A stretch of DNA of 41,570 nucleotides from Nitrospira sp. CG24C (lineage in GTDB: Bacteria; Nitrospirota; Nitrospiria; Nitrospirales; Nitrospiraceae), in NCBI GenBank assembly GCA_002869885.2, contig NEWR02000013.1, positions 58,220 to 99,789 of the forward strand, given 5' to 3'. Both the position numbers and the translations under genes were made by a program. Of the stretch, positions 31,863 to 40,609 are shown piece by piece (positions within the stretch are counted from its first letter, which is position 1; the number at the start of each line of letters is the position of its first letter). The notes under the pieces were generated by a model. The model was not told where the DNA came from. It worked only from the letters and a program-made list of their open reading frames with translations, and searched no databases.

Positions 31863-33353
31863 GTGCCTGATCTCGATTTTGTTCAGCAGGATTTTCAGCG
31901 TCGCCTTATGGAAATTCCTCCACAGGGGACGGGGCTGTCAGTCGACGTCTATTCTCCCGATCTGTTTGAGCTGGTGAACAAACTCAGGGAGCGAGGCCTC
32001 AAGCCGGACTATCTGGAAGTCTTTAAGGCGACGACGACCGCACTGACAACGGTTCGACAGACTATGCCGGATATACCGCTGGCGTACCACGGGGAAGGCC
32101 TGTGGATCACCCAGCCGGATGTGCAAACGTCTCCGTTCTTTCAGCAGGACGTCGGCGAGATGGTCACGCAACTCAACAGCCTACAGAGCCTCTGGCTGAA
32201 TCATGAATGCGCGATGAAGCAGATGGCGGGCTATTCGTTCGGCACCTATGTTCCTCCTCTCTATACGCCGCTGAGCGCAGAAGTGGTGGCCGACAATATC
32301 GCAACGGTGCAGCAGGCGATGGATCGGCAGGGTCGTCGAGCGAATGGAACTGCGCCGCTCTTTCTCTTGGAGATGCCGCCGCTCACATATTTTTCCGCAG
32401 GCACGATACCGATTCCTCACTTTTTTCGGCTCATCACCGAGTTGGTACCCTGCGGTCTTGTGTTGGATATCGGGCACCTCTGGACGGTCTATCGCTATAC
32501 CGCTGCCTGTCGACGGACATCGCTTGAACGATTCGTCGGAGAATTCCTGGACGAATTTCCTCTGGAGCGGGTCGTAGAAATCCATATAGCGGGGTTGTCC
32601 TGCCATGAGTCGGTTGGTGGGCCACAGGGGGGAGGGGGTCTTCCTGAGTGGATCGACGCCCATGCAGCCCCGATTCCATCGATCCTCTACACCATGCTTG
32701 AACAGGTTCTGGCGCATCCGAATCTCTGTAGCCTCCGGGCTGTGGCGCTTGAAGTGGACACCAAACCGATCGAGATGATTGTGGAGGAGTATGCAGAGGC
32801 CGTTCGGCGTTTCGCCATCCTCGTTCAACAGACAATGGCCAAAGGCGCGGCGATAGAACAGCCGGTGAAATTGACGTCTCGTCCAATCTCAGCCCAGGAA
32901 CCGGTGTGCCAGTCCGATCGACAGCGGTTGCGCGACGACTATGCGCGTTACGCGCAAATCATTTCCGGGCAAGGTCCTATCGTTGGCCCGGAGTGGCAGG
33001 AAACGGCTGCGGAAGCGACGGGTCTAGCACAGTACTGCACGTCCTATGTGCCGCACGAGATCCTCCATTGGGGAGGAGACCTTGGAGAGATGTTCCCACA
33101 GACTTGTCGGGCCCTAGCGGAGCAGGGCATCTGCCTGACAGCGTTTGTACCCTTCTGGTTTCGGTCGCCGCGTCCGCTCACGCAGTCGTATGATTTTTTC
33201 CTCCTCAAGATCGAGCGGTTTCTCGAATTCGTGACGGAATGCGCGCCGGATGCGCTGGTTTGCGTACAAGAGGAATGCGACGGCTTACGCCTGGCCTATG
33301 CGCAGGCGAATGAAGTAGGGAACCCGATGATGGAGATGGAGCGAACCAAATGA
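31863..33353 (+). CDS. DUF692-family (MbnB/TglH-like) protein with long C-terminal extension
   Basis: 496 residues, GTG start. The first ~300 residues look like a DUF692 TIM barrel: IPLAYHGEGLWITQPD, LFLLEMPPL, GLVLDIGHLW, VVEIHIAGLSCHES and WIDAHAAPIPSILYTMLEQV. In MbnB and TglH, DUF692 enzymes use two or three iron ions to oxidise cysteine residues of peptides; the His/Asp/Glu pattern here fits metal binding. Those systems have a partner protein and a Cys-containing precursor peptide, neither of which is evident here. The last ~170 residues have no recognised domain. It overlaps dus by 4 nt (ATGA). Family probable, substrate unknown. Confidence 0.8.
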   Translation: MPDLDFVQQDFQRRLMEIPPQGTGLSVDVYSPDLFELVNKLRERGLKPDYLEVFKATTTALTTVRQTMPDIPLAYHGEGLWITQPDVQTSPFFQQDVGEMVTQLNSLQSLWLNHECAMKQMAGYSFGTYVPPLYTPLSAEVVADNIATVQQAMDRQGRRANGTAPLFLLEMPPLTYFSAGTIPIPHFFRLITELVPCGLVLDIGHLWTVYRYTAACRRTSLERFVGEFLDEFPLERVVEIHIAGLSCHESVGGPQGGGGLPEWIDAHAAPIPSILYTMLEQVLAHPNLCSLRAVALEVDTKPIEMIVEEYAEAVRRFAILVQQTMAKGAAIEQPVKLTSRPISAQEPVCQSDRQRLRDDYARYAQIISGQGPIVGPEWQETAAEATGLAQYCTSYVPHEILHWGGDLGEMFPQTCRALAEQGICLTAFVPFWFRSPRPLTQSYDFFLLKIERFLEFVTECAPDALVCVQEECDGLRLAYAQANEVGNPMMEMERTK

Positions 33354-34531
33354 GTTTCTGGGAGTCACTCGCCAAACCGGTCATCGGGATGGCGCCGATG
33401 GATGGGGTCACAGATGCGACGTTTCGCCATACCGTGGCCCTGCACGGGAAGCCGGACGTTTCCTTCACGGAGTTCACGCATGTGCATGACGTCTGCCGGG
33501 GACCGGAGTTCCTGTTGGACTCTCTTATCTATCATGAGGCGGAGCGTCCGATCGTCGCGCAGCTCTATGGGAAAGAGCCGGACCTCTTCTATCAGGCCGC
33601 CCATGCAGTCTGTGAGTTGGGGTTCGACGGACTGGATATCAACATGGGCTGTCCCTCGCGGAGCGTGGCCTCATCCGGATCGGGAGCGGGGCTGATCCGG
33701 ACGCCGGATGTGGCTCAAGCCATTATGCAGGCTACGCGGCAGGGGATTACCGATTGGGCGGCAGGTCAGACCCTTGAGGGAGCGGGCCTCAAGCCTGGCA
33801 GAGTGGCGGCGATCCACCGAATGAACGAGCAGCGGCAGGACGCCCGCCCGCTCGTCCGACGCAAGCTCCCTCTGTCCGTCAAGACACGCCTCGGCTACGA
33901 CGTAGTGGTGATCGACCAATGGATTGAACAGCTTCTCAGGGAGCAGCCGGCAGTGATTTCCCTCCATGGCCGCACCTTGCAACAAATGTATCGGGGGGAA
34001 GCGGATTGGAATGCCATTGCCAGGGCAACGGAGATCGCGCGGGGAAGTGGAACTTTGCTGTTCGGCAACGGAGATGTGCATAGTTACCACGACATCGTCC
34101 GTCGCGTCCGGGATACCGAAGTCGATGGTGTGCTGGTCGGGCGAGCTGCGCTTGGAGCTCCTTGGTTCTTTCGGCAGAAAGAGGAGGCGCGACTCATTCT
34201 GCAGCAGCATCGACATGAGGAGGGGCCGGAACCGTGGGCGCCATCGCTCGATGTGCGCTTTGAGATGCTGCTCGATCATGCCCGACGGTTTGAAGCGGCC
34301 TGTGGGCAGGGCCAATTTCGGCGAATGCGCAAACATCTGGGTTGGTACTGCAAAGGCTTCCCTCATGCTGCCTCGCTTCGAGCCAATATGTTCCGAGTCT
34401 CTTCGGTTGCTGACTTGGAGCAGGTGCTCGCCGATTTTCACGCGCACTGCGCGAGCCTTACCGAGATCCCTGACCACCTATTGCCGGACCCCCTTGTCGC
34501 TACTTCTCCTGAACCCTCTCCGGCATTGTAG
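33350..34531 (+). CDS. dus: tRNA-dihydrouridine synthase family protein
   Basis: 393 residues. FMN-binding TIM barrel starting KPVIGMAPMDGVTDATFRH. The catalytic loop is DINMGCPSRSVASSGSGAGLI, with the active-site Cys in GCP. SVKTRLGYD and VISLHGRTLQQMYRG supply the conserved Lys and His, and FGNGDVHSYHD and GVLVGRAALGAPW bind the FMN phosphate. Dus reduces specific uridines in tRNA. An insertion of about 35 residues (ITDWAAGQTLEGAGLKPGRV and following) between two barrel elements is unusual. It is coupled to the DUF692 gene upstream (ATGA) and is directly followed by maf with no spacer. Confidence 0.92.
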   Translation: MSFWESLAKPVIGMAPMDGVTDATFRHTVALHGKPDVSFTEFTHVHDVCRGPEFLLDSLIYHEAERPIVAQLYGKEPDLFYQAAHAVCELGFDGLDINMGCPSRSVASSGSGAGLIRTPDVAQAIMQATRQGITDWAAGQTLEGAGLKPGRVAAIHRMNEQRQDARPLVRRKLPLSVKTRLGYDVVVIDQWIEQLLREQPAVISLHGRTLQQMYRGEADWNAIARATEIARGSGTLLFGNGDVHSYHDIVRRVRDTEVDGVLVGRAALGAPWFFRQKEEARLILQQHRHEEGPEPWAPSLDVRFEMLLDHARRFEAACGQGQFRRMRKHLGWYCKGFPHAASLRANMFRVSSVADLEQVLADFHAHCASLTEIPDHLLPDPLVATSPEPSPAL

Positions 34532-35164
34532 ATGGCACTCATTCTGGCTTCCACCTCTCCGCGCCGTCGCGAGTTGCTCGCCCTGCTGAGTATTTCATTC
34601 GACGTCAAGAACCCATCCTTTGAGGAACGGCTGGTAGCGGATCGCCCGGCGATCGACCAGGTGCAATCCTTCGCGCAGGGCAAGGCCCGGTCAGTTGCGA
34701 TACAAGAGCCGGAGGCGATCGTGCTGGGGAGCGACACCGTGATTGAATTGGATCATGGCGTGCTCGGGAAACCAGCCGATCCAGCGGAGGCCCGTGCGAT
34801 GCTTCGGCGCCTGGCAGGCCGCGATCATTACGTATGCACGGCGGTCGCGCTCGTCTGTTCAGCGATTGGGATAGATGTCGTTGCGCTGTCCTCCTCTGTT
34901 GTCCGGATGAAGCCATTCGATGAGCGAGCGCACGAGCGGTATCTCGCAACAGGAGAAAGTCTCGGCAAGGCCGGCGCCTATTCGATCCAAGGAGAAGGCG
35001 GCGATCTGGTCGATTCCATTGATGGAGATTTCCCAACGGTGGTCGGCCTGCCGCTCCGCCTTGTTGCCCAGCTGCTTACGCAAGCAGGAGTGAGCGTGCC
35101 GGTCGATCTTGATGAGCTTTATGCCGTCAAGCCCTACGCTAACTGGGCTCGTTTCTCAGGCTGA
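34532..35164 (+). CDS. maf: Maf-family nucleoside triphosphate pyrophosphatase
   Basis: 210 residues; the ATG follows the dus stop without a gap. N-terminal signature LILASTSPRRRELLALL, then VLGSDTVIELDHGVLGKP, AGRDHYVCTAVAL and the late GAYSIQGEGGDLVDSIDGDF followed by TVVGLPL. Maf proteins hydrolyse dTTP/UTP or modified nucleotides to the monophosphate; which subgroup this is cannot be told. Third gene of the DUF692-dus-maf operon. Confidence 0.94.
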   Translation: MALILASTSPRRRELLALLSISFDVKNPSFEERLVADRPAIDQVQSFAQGKARSVAIQEPEAIVLGSDTVIELDHGVLGKPADPAEARAMLRRLAGRDHYVCTAVALVCSAIGIDVVALSSSVVRMKPFDERAHERYLATGESLGKAGAYSIQGEGGDLVDSIDGDFPTVVGLPLRLVAQLLTQAGVSVPVDLDELYAVKPYANWARFSG

Positions 35165-35193
35165 TTGCAAAGGGGTAGGGGGTTCCGTACAAT
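35165..35193 (+). promoter_or_regulatory. Candidate promoter of the secreted-protein gene
   Basis: TTGCAA, 17-nt spacer, TACAAT, beginning at the maf stop. The start codon at 35232 is 39 nt downstream with ACGGAGGGG as ribosome binding site. Confidence 0.5.
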
Positions 35194-35231
35194 GCCGCCC
35201 CATCAATCTTTGTCTTGTATACGGAGGGGTC

Positions 35232-35903
35232 ATGAGTGTGCGATGCCTGACATCGGCGACGCGAATCGGTGGCGTTGCCATTTGTGCGATCGCGGGTCTG
35301 TTGACGGTCGTCGGTCTCCAGCCGGTCTTTGCGATTGATGTGAAGCTCTCGGTGGAAGAGGCGCAGAAAGCCTTGGGAGCTGGGCGGGCGCCATTGGAGA
35401 AGGCCAACACCCCGGAGGAGGTCAAGAAGGTCCTTCAGCAAGCCTCCATGATCACGCGCGTGGGCGCCGATCCTGAGAAAGATCCCTGCGGAGCCAGCGC
35501 CATCCTCAGAACCAAACGCTATCGGCTTGAAGCCTTTGGCCGGCAGGAAGCGGCAGAGTCCAAGAAGCGGAAGACGGAAGTGCGCATGCCCGAGGAGTTC
35601 ATAAAAAAGGTCATGGACATGCCCAATATGGAGATTGAGGTTCAGCTTTGTGGCGACGACGAATACTTTGCCGAGGGCGCCTTGATCGAGTTACAGCAGG
35701 GCTCGAAGAAGATCAAGCCCGTCGACATCGGAAAAGCCGAACGTGGCCGAAAGAATGAGGGAAGTGGGCCGGTATATCGGTCACGGTTTACCGCACTGTT
35801 TGCCTATGAAAAATTCGACCCCACGGTATCGTCCGTCTTCGTCGTGAATCTTCAGGACGGAACTGAGGCGAGAATCGTCGCCGACTTCTCCAAGGTAAAA
35901 TAA
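35232..35903 (+). CDS. Secreted protein of unknown function
   Basis: 223 residues from ATG 35232, chosen for its strong ribosome binding site (GGAGGGG); the longer frame from 35109 overlaps maf. An N-terminal signal peptide IGGVAICAIAGLLTVVGLQP with a VFA cleavage site near residue 34 predicts export to the periplasm. The mature part starts with helices (KLSVEEAQKALGAGRAPLEK) and ends in a beta-rich region (SVFVVNLQDGTEARIVADF). Two Cys (DPCGASAILRTKRY and VQLCGDDEYF) might form a disulphide. No family is recognised. Confidence 0.8.
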   Translation: MSVRCLTSATRIGGVAICAIAGLLTVVGLQPVFAIDVKLSVEEAQKALGAGRAPLEKANTPEEVKKVLQQASMITRVGADPEKDPCGASAILRTKRYRLEAFGRQEAAESKKRKTEVRMPEEFIKKVMDMPNMEIEVQLCGDDEYFAEGALIELQQGSKKIKPVDIGKAERGRKNEGSGPVYRSRFTALFAYEKFDPTVSSVFVVNLQDGTEARIVADFSKVK

Positions 35904-35918
35904 ACGCATATCTCGCGC

Positions 35919-37478
35919 TTATGAACCCCGCTCACTCACGTGCGGTTTGTGGCTTTGCGCCCACTGGAGCTGAAACTGCTCATACGACATGGACATCTTC
36001 TGTTGCATCGCTGTTTCAAGAGATTGTCCGGTCATGAGCATTTTCATCAGTTGACGAACAGTAGACAGGCTATACCGATCGATGAGGTGCTGAGTGGCAA
36101 CGTTTGCCGAGAGGTAAGCGGTCGATACTGATGTTGCGGGAAGCTGAGCCCACGATCCGTGAAGCGAGGTCAGTGGTATGAGGGGAAGGCTCTTTTGTCG
36201 GGACTCTTCCATGTCAGGCCAGGGGTCTTCCGTCAGATGGATGGCCAGACCTTCCACGAGCCATCTTGGAGGAGGTGCGCTTCCATTCTTGGCCTGTTCA
36301 TGAAAGAGCGCATGGACGAACTGATGACGGGCCACGCGGCTGAATAATGCAAGATCGTCGAGCGCGCCTTGAGTGGGGAGATTGATCGATCCTGAAGCGT
36401 GATCGAACAATGTATCGGCCCAATCGGGAACTCCCGCCGGACCGGAAAATTTCTGACCTGTGTGGAGGACAACCTTGATAGGTCCGGCAGGCACCTGTCC
36501 GAACTTCGGGGGAATCTCCTCATAGGCGTATTCAAGCATGGCCCGGATGCGCAGCCACGTCGCTTGATCGTCCGGCCCATCGAATTGAACGACGAAATGA
36601 GCAGTGTCGCGCGGAACAAACGGCCTCGTCGGCTGTTCTTCCTGAGTAGCGGTGGAAGGGGCCGGTGGATGGGCGGATGGCATTGAGGGCGCAGGTGTAA
36701 GGCCTTGACGAGGCTCCGGAACCGGTCTGGCGACTATGTCTGCTGTTGTGGATGGGGCAGTGAGTGCCATGTCCGTCTTTGCAACGAGCTTATTTCGATA
36801 GGATTGGAGATGGGGATCATATTGGGTTTGTGGCTGCGCGAGATTGAGATGGGCCATCGCCGAGGTCTTGTCGCCTTTCTCCAATAGGAGTTCGGCGAGC
36901 GCAAGATGCGGGAATGGGTCGGCGGGATTCAGCCGAATCACCCTGTTAAGGAATTGAAAGGTCATCGCGGGGTCACGAAGTTCCCAGTACGCTTGCGTCA
37001 GGTTCATGGACGCAAGCGGATTGTTGGGGTCGGACGCGACGGCTTTCTTGAAGGCTTTGACAGAGAGTGCGCTCCCGCCGAACTTTTCCTGTTGCACACC
37101 AAGATTGTTCCAGAGCGCTGCGATGTACCGTTTGGTCTTGGGCTTATCCAGCCGTTTGTGAGAGAGGGCTATCAACCGGCGTTCTGCTTCCTTGTAGTTT
37201 CCCTTGTCCACTTCATCGCGAATAAGCTCGAGCGCATCGGTGGGTGCTTGCCCTGGATCGATCAGTCGAGTTTGCGGAACGTCCCAGGGCGGATATTCTT
37301 GTGTTCCCGGCAACGTGAAGCTGGGGGTTGGCTGCACCGGAGGAGACTCCGAGGGCTGCCGTGATGCTGGTCCAGGAGTCAAATAGGTGGGTTTTAGCCA
37401 CCCCTGGTAGCCGACAAAGAGGGCAAGTCCGAGGGCAATGAGTTTGAGTGTGGATGAGATGTCGCGTCGATATTGCAC
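35919..37478 (-). CDS. TPR protein with gluzincin-like domain whose catalytic Glu is Gln
   Basis: 519 residues, GTG start with AAGGGAAGG upstream. One N-terminal membrane anchor (LKLIALGLALFVGYQGWL), a Pro-rich stretch, TPRs (about 75-215, for example AALWNNLGVQQEKFGGSALS), a second Pro-rich linker, then a peptidase-MA-like domain. Its zinc-site motif reads HQFVH (385-389) where active enzymes have HExxH; the codon is CAG. The downstream WLVEGLAIHL (Glu409) is kept. The protein is likely a catalytically dead, substrate- or cofactor-binding relative. It is the last gene of the cytochrome operon, 40 nt after the 24-haem cytochrome, so it may help assemble or hold it. Confidence 0.85.
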   Translation of the reverse strand: MQYRRDISSTLKLIALGLALFVGYQGWLKPTYLTPGPASRQPSESPPVQPTPSFTLPGTQEYPPWDVPQTRLIDPGQAPTDALELIRDEVDKGNYKEAERRLIALSHKRLDKPKTKRYIAALWNNLGVQQEKFGGSALSVKAFKKAVASDPNNPLASMNLTQAYWELRDPAMTFQFLNRVIRLNPADPFPHLALAELLLEKGDKTSAMAHLNLAQPQTQYDPHLQSYRNKLVAKTDMALTAPSTTADIVARPVPEPRQGLTPAPSMPSAHPPAPSTATQEEQPTRPFVPRDTAHFVVQFDGPDDQATWLRIRAMLEYAYEEIPPKFGQVPAGPIKVVLHTGQKFSGPAGVPDWADTLFDHASGSINLPTQGALDDLALFSRVARHQFVHALFHEQAKNGSAPPPRWLVEGLAIHLTEDPWPDMEESRQKSLPLIPLTSLHGSWAQLPATSVSTAYLSANVATQHLIDRYSLSTVRQLMKMLMTGQSLETAMQQKMSMSYEQFQLQWAQSHKPHVSERGS

Positions 37479-37518
37479 AGCACCTTCCCTTTGGAGATAT
37501 TAACCAACAGGCCTGAAG

Positions 37519-39309
37519 CTAACGACCGCGAAAGATGCCGCTGCCTCGTTTGACCGTCTTCCACAGGGTGGTTTCATGACACCGATCACATTGGGGGCCG
37601 AAACTTCCTTCATGCTTGTCATCCTTCTTGTGGCAACTGACACAAGTGGAGGATGTTTCGACCTTCTTGTCCATGTGTGCACGGTGGCAGGCGTAACAAT
37701 CGAGCCCCTTATGGCCGCCATCGAGCTTGAATCGAGTCCGCGAATCGTGATCGAAGTCCCAGAGTTTCCAGTCTCGTAGGCTGTGGCAGTCCTGGCATTC
37801 CGTACCCAACCGGCGCAGATGCTTATCGTCCTTCTTGTGGCAAGCGTAGCAGGCCGTGGGAGTCTTGTCCTGATACAGCAGTCCTCTGTGGCAACTCTCG
37901 CAAGTGGTGGCTCGGTGTTTCCCTCGTAGCGGATAGGCCGTATCGTGATCGTGCTCGAAGAGGGGGACTTTCCAATCCCGTTCGGTATGGCAGCGTTCAC
38001 ACTTCTCGGTAAAGTGGCCCTTATGCTTGTCGTCCTTTTTGTGGCAGGCGTTGCAGTCGGCCGGAGTCTTGTCCTTGTATAGATGTCCTGTATGACAGGA
38101 CTCGCACTTTGCTGCCCGATGCTTCCCCCGCAGTGGATAGGCCGTATCGTGATCGTGCTCGAAGAGGAGGGCTTTCCAATCCCGTTCGGTATGGCAGCGC
38201 TCGCACTTCTCGGTAAAGTGGCCCTTATGCTTGTCGTCCTTCTTGTGGCAGGCGTTGCAGTCGGCGGGAGTCTTGTCTTTATACAAGTGCCCTTTATGGC
38301 AGGAGTCGCACTTCGTCGTGATATGCCGCCCCCGCAGCGGGTACTGGGAATGCAAGTCGTGGTCGAAGGTGATGGTTTTCCAGTCACCCGCTCCATGGCA
38401 CGTCTCGCATTTCTCTCCATATGCCCCTTTGTGCTTGTCGTCTTTCTTGTGGCAGGAATAACAATCTGTCGGTGCGTCTTTAAAGGCCGGCGTCAGATGG
38501 CATTTCGTACATTCCACCTTGGCGTGCTTCCCCATCAAAGGGAAGCGCGACTTGTTGTGGTCGAACGGCGATTTTTTCCACGACTGGTCGTTGTGGCATT
38601 CTTCGCATTTCGTGCCCTCCTGCCCTTTATGCTTGTCGTCCTTTTTATGGCAGGAGTAGCAATCCATCGGGGTTTCTTTATAGCGATCGTTTTCGTGGCA
38701 GCCCTTGCAGGGGACTTCGACATGCTTGTTGCGGAGCTTATATCGTGTCTTGTCATGGTCGAACCGGAACTCCTTCCAATTCCGATCCGTATGACAGTCG
38801 GCGCAGGCGCTTCCCAGTTTGCCTTTATGCTTATCGTCTTTCTTGTGGCAGCTATAACAATCGGAGGGCGCCTCACGATACTTTGTCTTGGGTTTGTGGC
38901 AGGCCTTGCACTCGATCTTCTTCGTGTCGGCATGGGCGCCCTGGAGCGGGAAGTCCGTCCGCTTATGGTCGAAGGTCAGTTCTGTGATCGGCGCAATGTT
39001 CTCCGTTCTGCCCTTGTGATCCGTGTGGCATTCCTTGCATTCCCGTTGCTCTTTGAAACGCCCGTGCGATCCCTGCTTCTGCGCGATGTCCGTACGGATG
39101 TCTTTGTGACAATCCTGGCAGAGGGTATTCTGCGCCGCCTTGTCGAATCGCTTGTGACACTTCGTACAGTCGTCTTCCCATTTCGCATGGCCTTCGATCA
39201 CCTGCCCAGGCATTAATGCTGACTCGACGTTGTCTGCCCAGGCCGGCGCGGCCATGAGCATCAAGGCGCCGAGCAGACCAATGGGCAGGTAGTAGGATGA
39301 GGCGAGCAC
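37519..39309 (-). CDS. 24-haem c-type cytochrome built of 68-residue tri-haem repeats
   Basis: 596 residues, GTG start preceded by GAGG. The signal peptide ends in APAWA (cleavage after residue 25). I count 24 CxxCH haem sites. After an N-terminal variant unit there are six units of ~68 residues, then a partial one. Each full unit reads CxxCHKKDDKHKG, CxxCH, WK, FDHD or FEHD, GKH, CxxCH. Every unit therefore carries three haem sites plus three conserved extra His, enough for bis-His ligation. Two neighbouring units are almost identical (DNA offset 204 bp), showing recent duplication. It should be an exported linear electron conduit, fed by the cytochrome b-like protein encoded 12 nt upstream. 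The final acceptor or donor is unknown. Confidence 0.93.
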   Translation of the reverse strand: MLASSYYLPIGLLGALMLMAAPAWADNVESALMPGQVIEGHAKWEDDCTKCHKRFDKAAQNTLCQDCHKDIRTDIAQKQGSHGRFKEQRECKECHTDHKGRTENIAPITELTFDHKRTDFPLQGAHADTKKIECKACHKPKTKYREAPSDCYSCHKKDDKHKGKLGSACADCHTDRNWKEFRFDHDKTRYKLRNKHVEVPCKGCHENDRYKETPMDCYSCHKKDDKHKGQEGTKCEECHNDQSWKKSPFDHNKSRFPLMGKHAKVECTKCHLTPAFKDAPTDCYSCHKKDDKHKGAYGEKCETCHGAGDWKTITFDHDLHSQYPLRGRHITTKCDSCHKGHLYKDKTPADCNACHKKDDKHKGHFTEKCERCHTERDWKALLFEHDHDTAYPLRGKHRAAKCESCHTGHLYKDKTPADCNACHKKDDKHKGHFTEKCERCHTERDWKVPLFEHDHDTAYPLRGKHRATTCESCHRGLLYQDKTPTACYACHKKDDKHLRRLGTECQDCHSLRDWKLWDFDHDSRTRFKLDGGHKGLDCYACHRAHMDKKVETSSTCVSCHKKDDKHEGSFGPQCDRCHETTLWKTVKRGSGIFRGR

Positions 39310-39321
39310 AGTTGATAGGCC

Positions 39322-40248
39322 TCAGTACATGTAGGCGGCCACGATGTGAAAAATCGCGCAGGCAGCCAGAACGTAGATCAATGGCACATGGAGCACGTGC
39401 CACAACGAGAAGAGGCGTTCGAAGGTACTAAACTGGGCGACGCGCTGGCACTCTCTCAAATACGATGACGCCAACTGGATCGCTTCCGATGCCCCCCCAC
39501 GGAACTCCGGATGCCGTTCGGCCTTCAGAATTTTTCGCAGCTCGCGCCTGCAGCGAAAGCCCAAGACAATCCGTTTTAACCCGATCGTCAGGGGACTGAA
39601 GAGGTGTGAGGTAAAGGAACGATCGAGTTGTTTCGAGTCGCGTTCGAATGATTGGAGCCATTGCTCGACACGAGGCGCAAAGTGCAGTCTGGATTTCGCA
39701 TCGTTGGAAAGGCCTGCAAGCTCTTCCTGTGCTTTTTCCAGTGTGGCGCGACGGCCGTAGAGACCATAGTGAATCTTGGTGTAGATAAAGCGACCGATAA
39801 TGCCGCTGATGACCACCCCCAGCATGCTGAAAAGCGCGATGGTCGCGTTTAGGGATCTCAGATGAAAGGTTGAGTGAAATAGAATGAGTGTGGGGCCGAC
39901 GATCCCCATGATCATGTGGATACGAAACCAGTATTTTAGTGCCCCCCAGCGACTCATGAAACCCACGTGCTTGCGCAGTGGATAGGCCAGCATCAAGAGC
40001 AGCGTCACGGAGCCGACGACTCCCAGGTACCAGCCAAAGTCCGAGCGTGGAGTGTAATACTTGCCGGTCGCAACCGTATAGGCCACCCATATCGATAAGC
40101 CCACGAGCAGGGAGACCAGCAGTCGTCCTGGCAGAGAGGGAGAGTCGTCCGTCACGTCTTCCTTCGGTCTTGAGCGGCTCCGTGTTGCCGGGCGAGATGC
40201 CTCGTTTGTTCGTTCCCGGACATGTTGGAGAGGTTCAGCGATAGCCAT
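39322..40248 (-). CDS. Cytochrome b-like membrane electron-transfer protein
   Basis: 308 residues, ATG start with AGGA upstream. The polar N-terminus (1-40) is followed by membrane segments at about 41-60, 71-91, 109-130, 135-156 and 281-307. His111, His125 and His129 fall in or near the third, and His284, His287 and His301 in or near the last. They are suitable haem b ligands near both membrane faces. The hydrophilic loop 157-280 is basic and helical. The layout suggests a di-haem quinol-cytochrome c oxidoreductase or ferric-reductase-like subunit; no flavin or NAD(P) domain is present. It is first in the operon with the 24-haem cytochrome and probably passes electrons across the membrane to or from it. 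Confidence 0.8.
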   Translation of the reverse strand: MAIAEPLQHVRERTNEASRPATRSRSRPKEDVTDDSPSLPGRLLVSLLVGLSIWVAYTVATGKYYTPRSDFGWYLGVVGSVTLLLMLAYPLRKHVGFMSRWGALKYWFRIHMIMGIVGPTLILFHSTFHLRSLNATIALFSMLGVVISGIIGRFIYTKIHYGLYGRRATLEKAQEELAGLSNDAKSRLHFAPRVEQWLQSFERDSKQLDRSFTSHLFSPLTIGLKRIVLGFRCRRELRKILKAERHPEFRGGASEAIQLASSYLRECQRVAQFSTFERLFSLWHVLHVPLIYVLAACAIFHIVAAYMY

Positions 40249-40390
40249 ACTCGTTCATCCTATGCTCAGAGAAAGGTTGGTTTGTTGATTTGGTTGTAGT
40301 CGATGCGCCGAAGGTCTGGATTGTATAGAGCAAATTCTGCGCCTGTTTCTCGATGCACATCCTTGCGTGGGATCGGACATTTCTGAGCCA

Positions 40391-40406
40391 TGGGAAAACG
40401 ATCCCT
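40391..40406. promoter_or_regulatory. Operator-like dyad, near-match to TGGG-N8-CCCA
   Basis: TGGGAAAACGATCCCT: one mismatch in the last base of the pattern. Centre 72 bp from the next dyad. It is the copy nearest to the cytochrome b-like gene. Confidence 0.45.
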
Positions 40407-40462
40407 CTGCAGAGAGTGTAGGCGCTGTCCTGCATTCTGTACAGGAAGCTCTCTGCGTCTAT

Positions 40463-40478
40463 TGGGTAGATCTACCCA
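40463..40478. promoter_or_regulatory. Operator-like perfect palindrome TGGG-N8-CCCA
   Basis: TGGGTAGATCTACCCA is a 16-bp palindrome with no mismatch and no loop. Centre 98 bp from the following dyad. Confidence 0.6.
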
Positions 40479-40560
40479 TGCAGAACCTCAGCTTCGTATG
40501 GAAATCACAAGCTTGCGATGTTTTTCCTGCAAAGGGTATGTCCCTTGCTCTACCCCTGCT

Positions 40561-40576
40561 TGGGATTATGTTCCCA
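40561..40576. promoter_or_regulatory. Operator-like dyad TGGG-N8-CCCA
   Basis: TGGGATTATGTTCCCA, with TGGGA/TCCCA arms. Its centre is exactly 50 bp from the last dyad, about five helical turns, so both face the same side of the DNA. Confidence 0.6.
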
Positions 40577-40609
40577 CGATTCTTTCTACTTGGGAGTCGC
40601 GTCGAGACG

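Noticed and set aside
38083-39216. Plus-strand open frame of 377 codons opposite the 24-haem cytochrome
   Set aside because: It is the mirror of the repetitive, Lys/His/Cys-rich cytochrome coding sequence. Its hydrophobic Val/Leu repeats arise from antisense codons, and the sense strand has haem motifs and a signal peptide.
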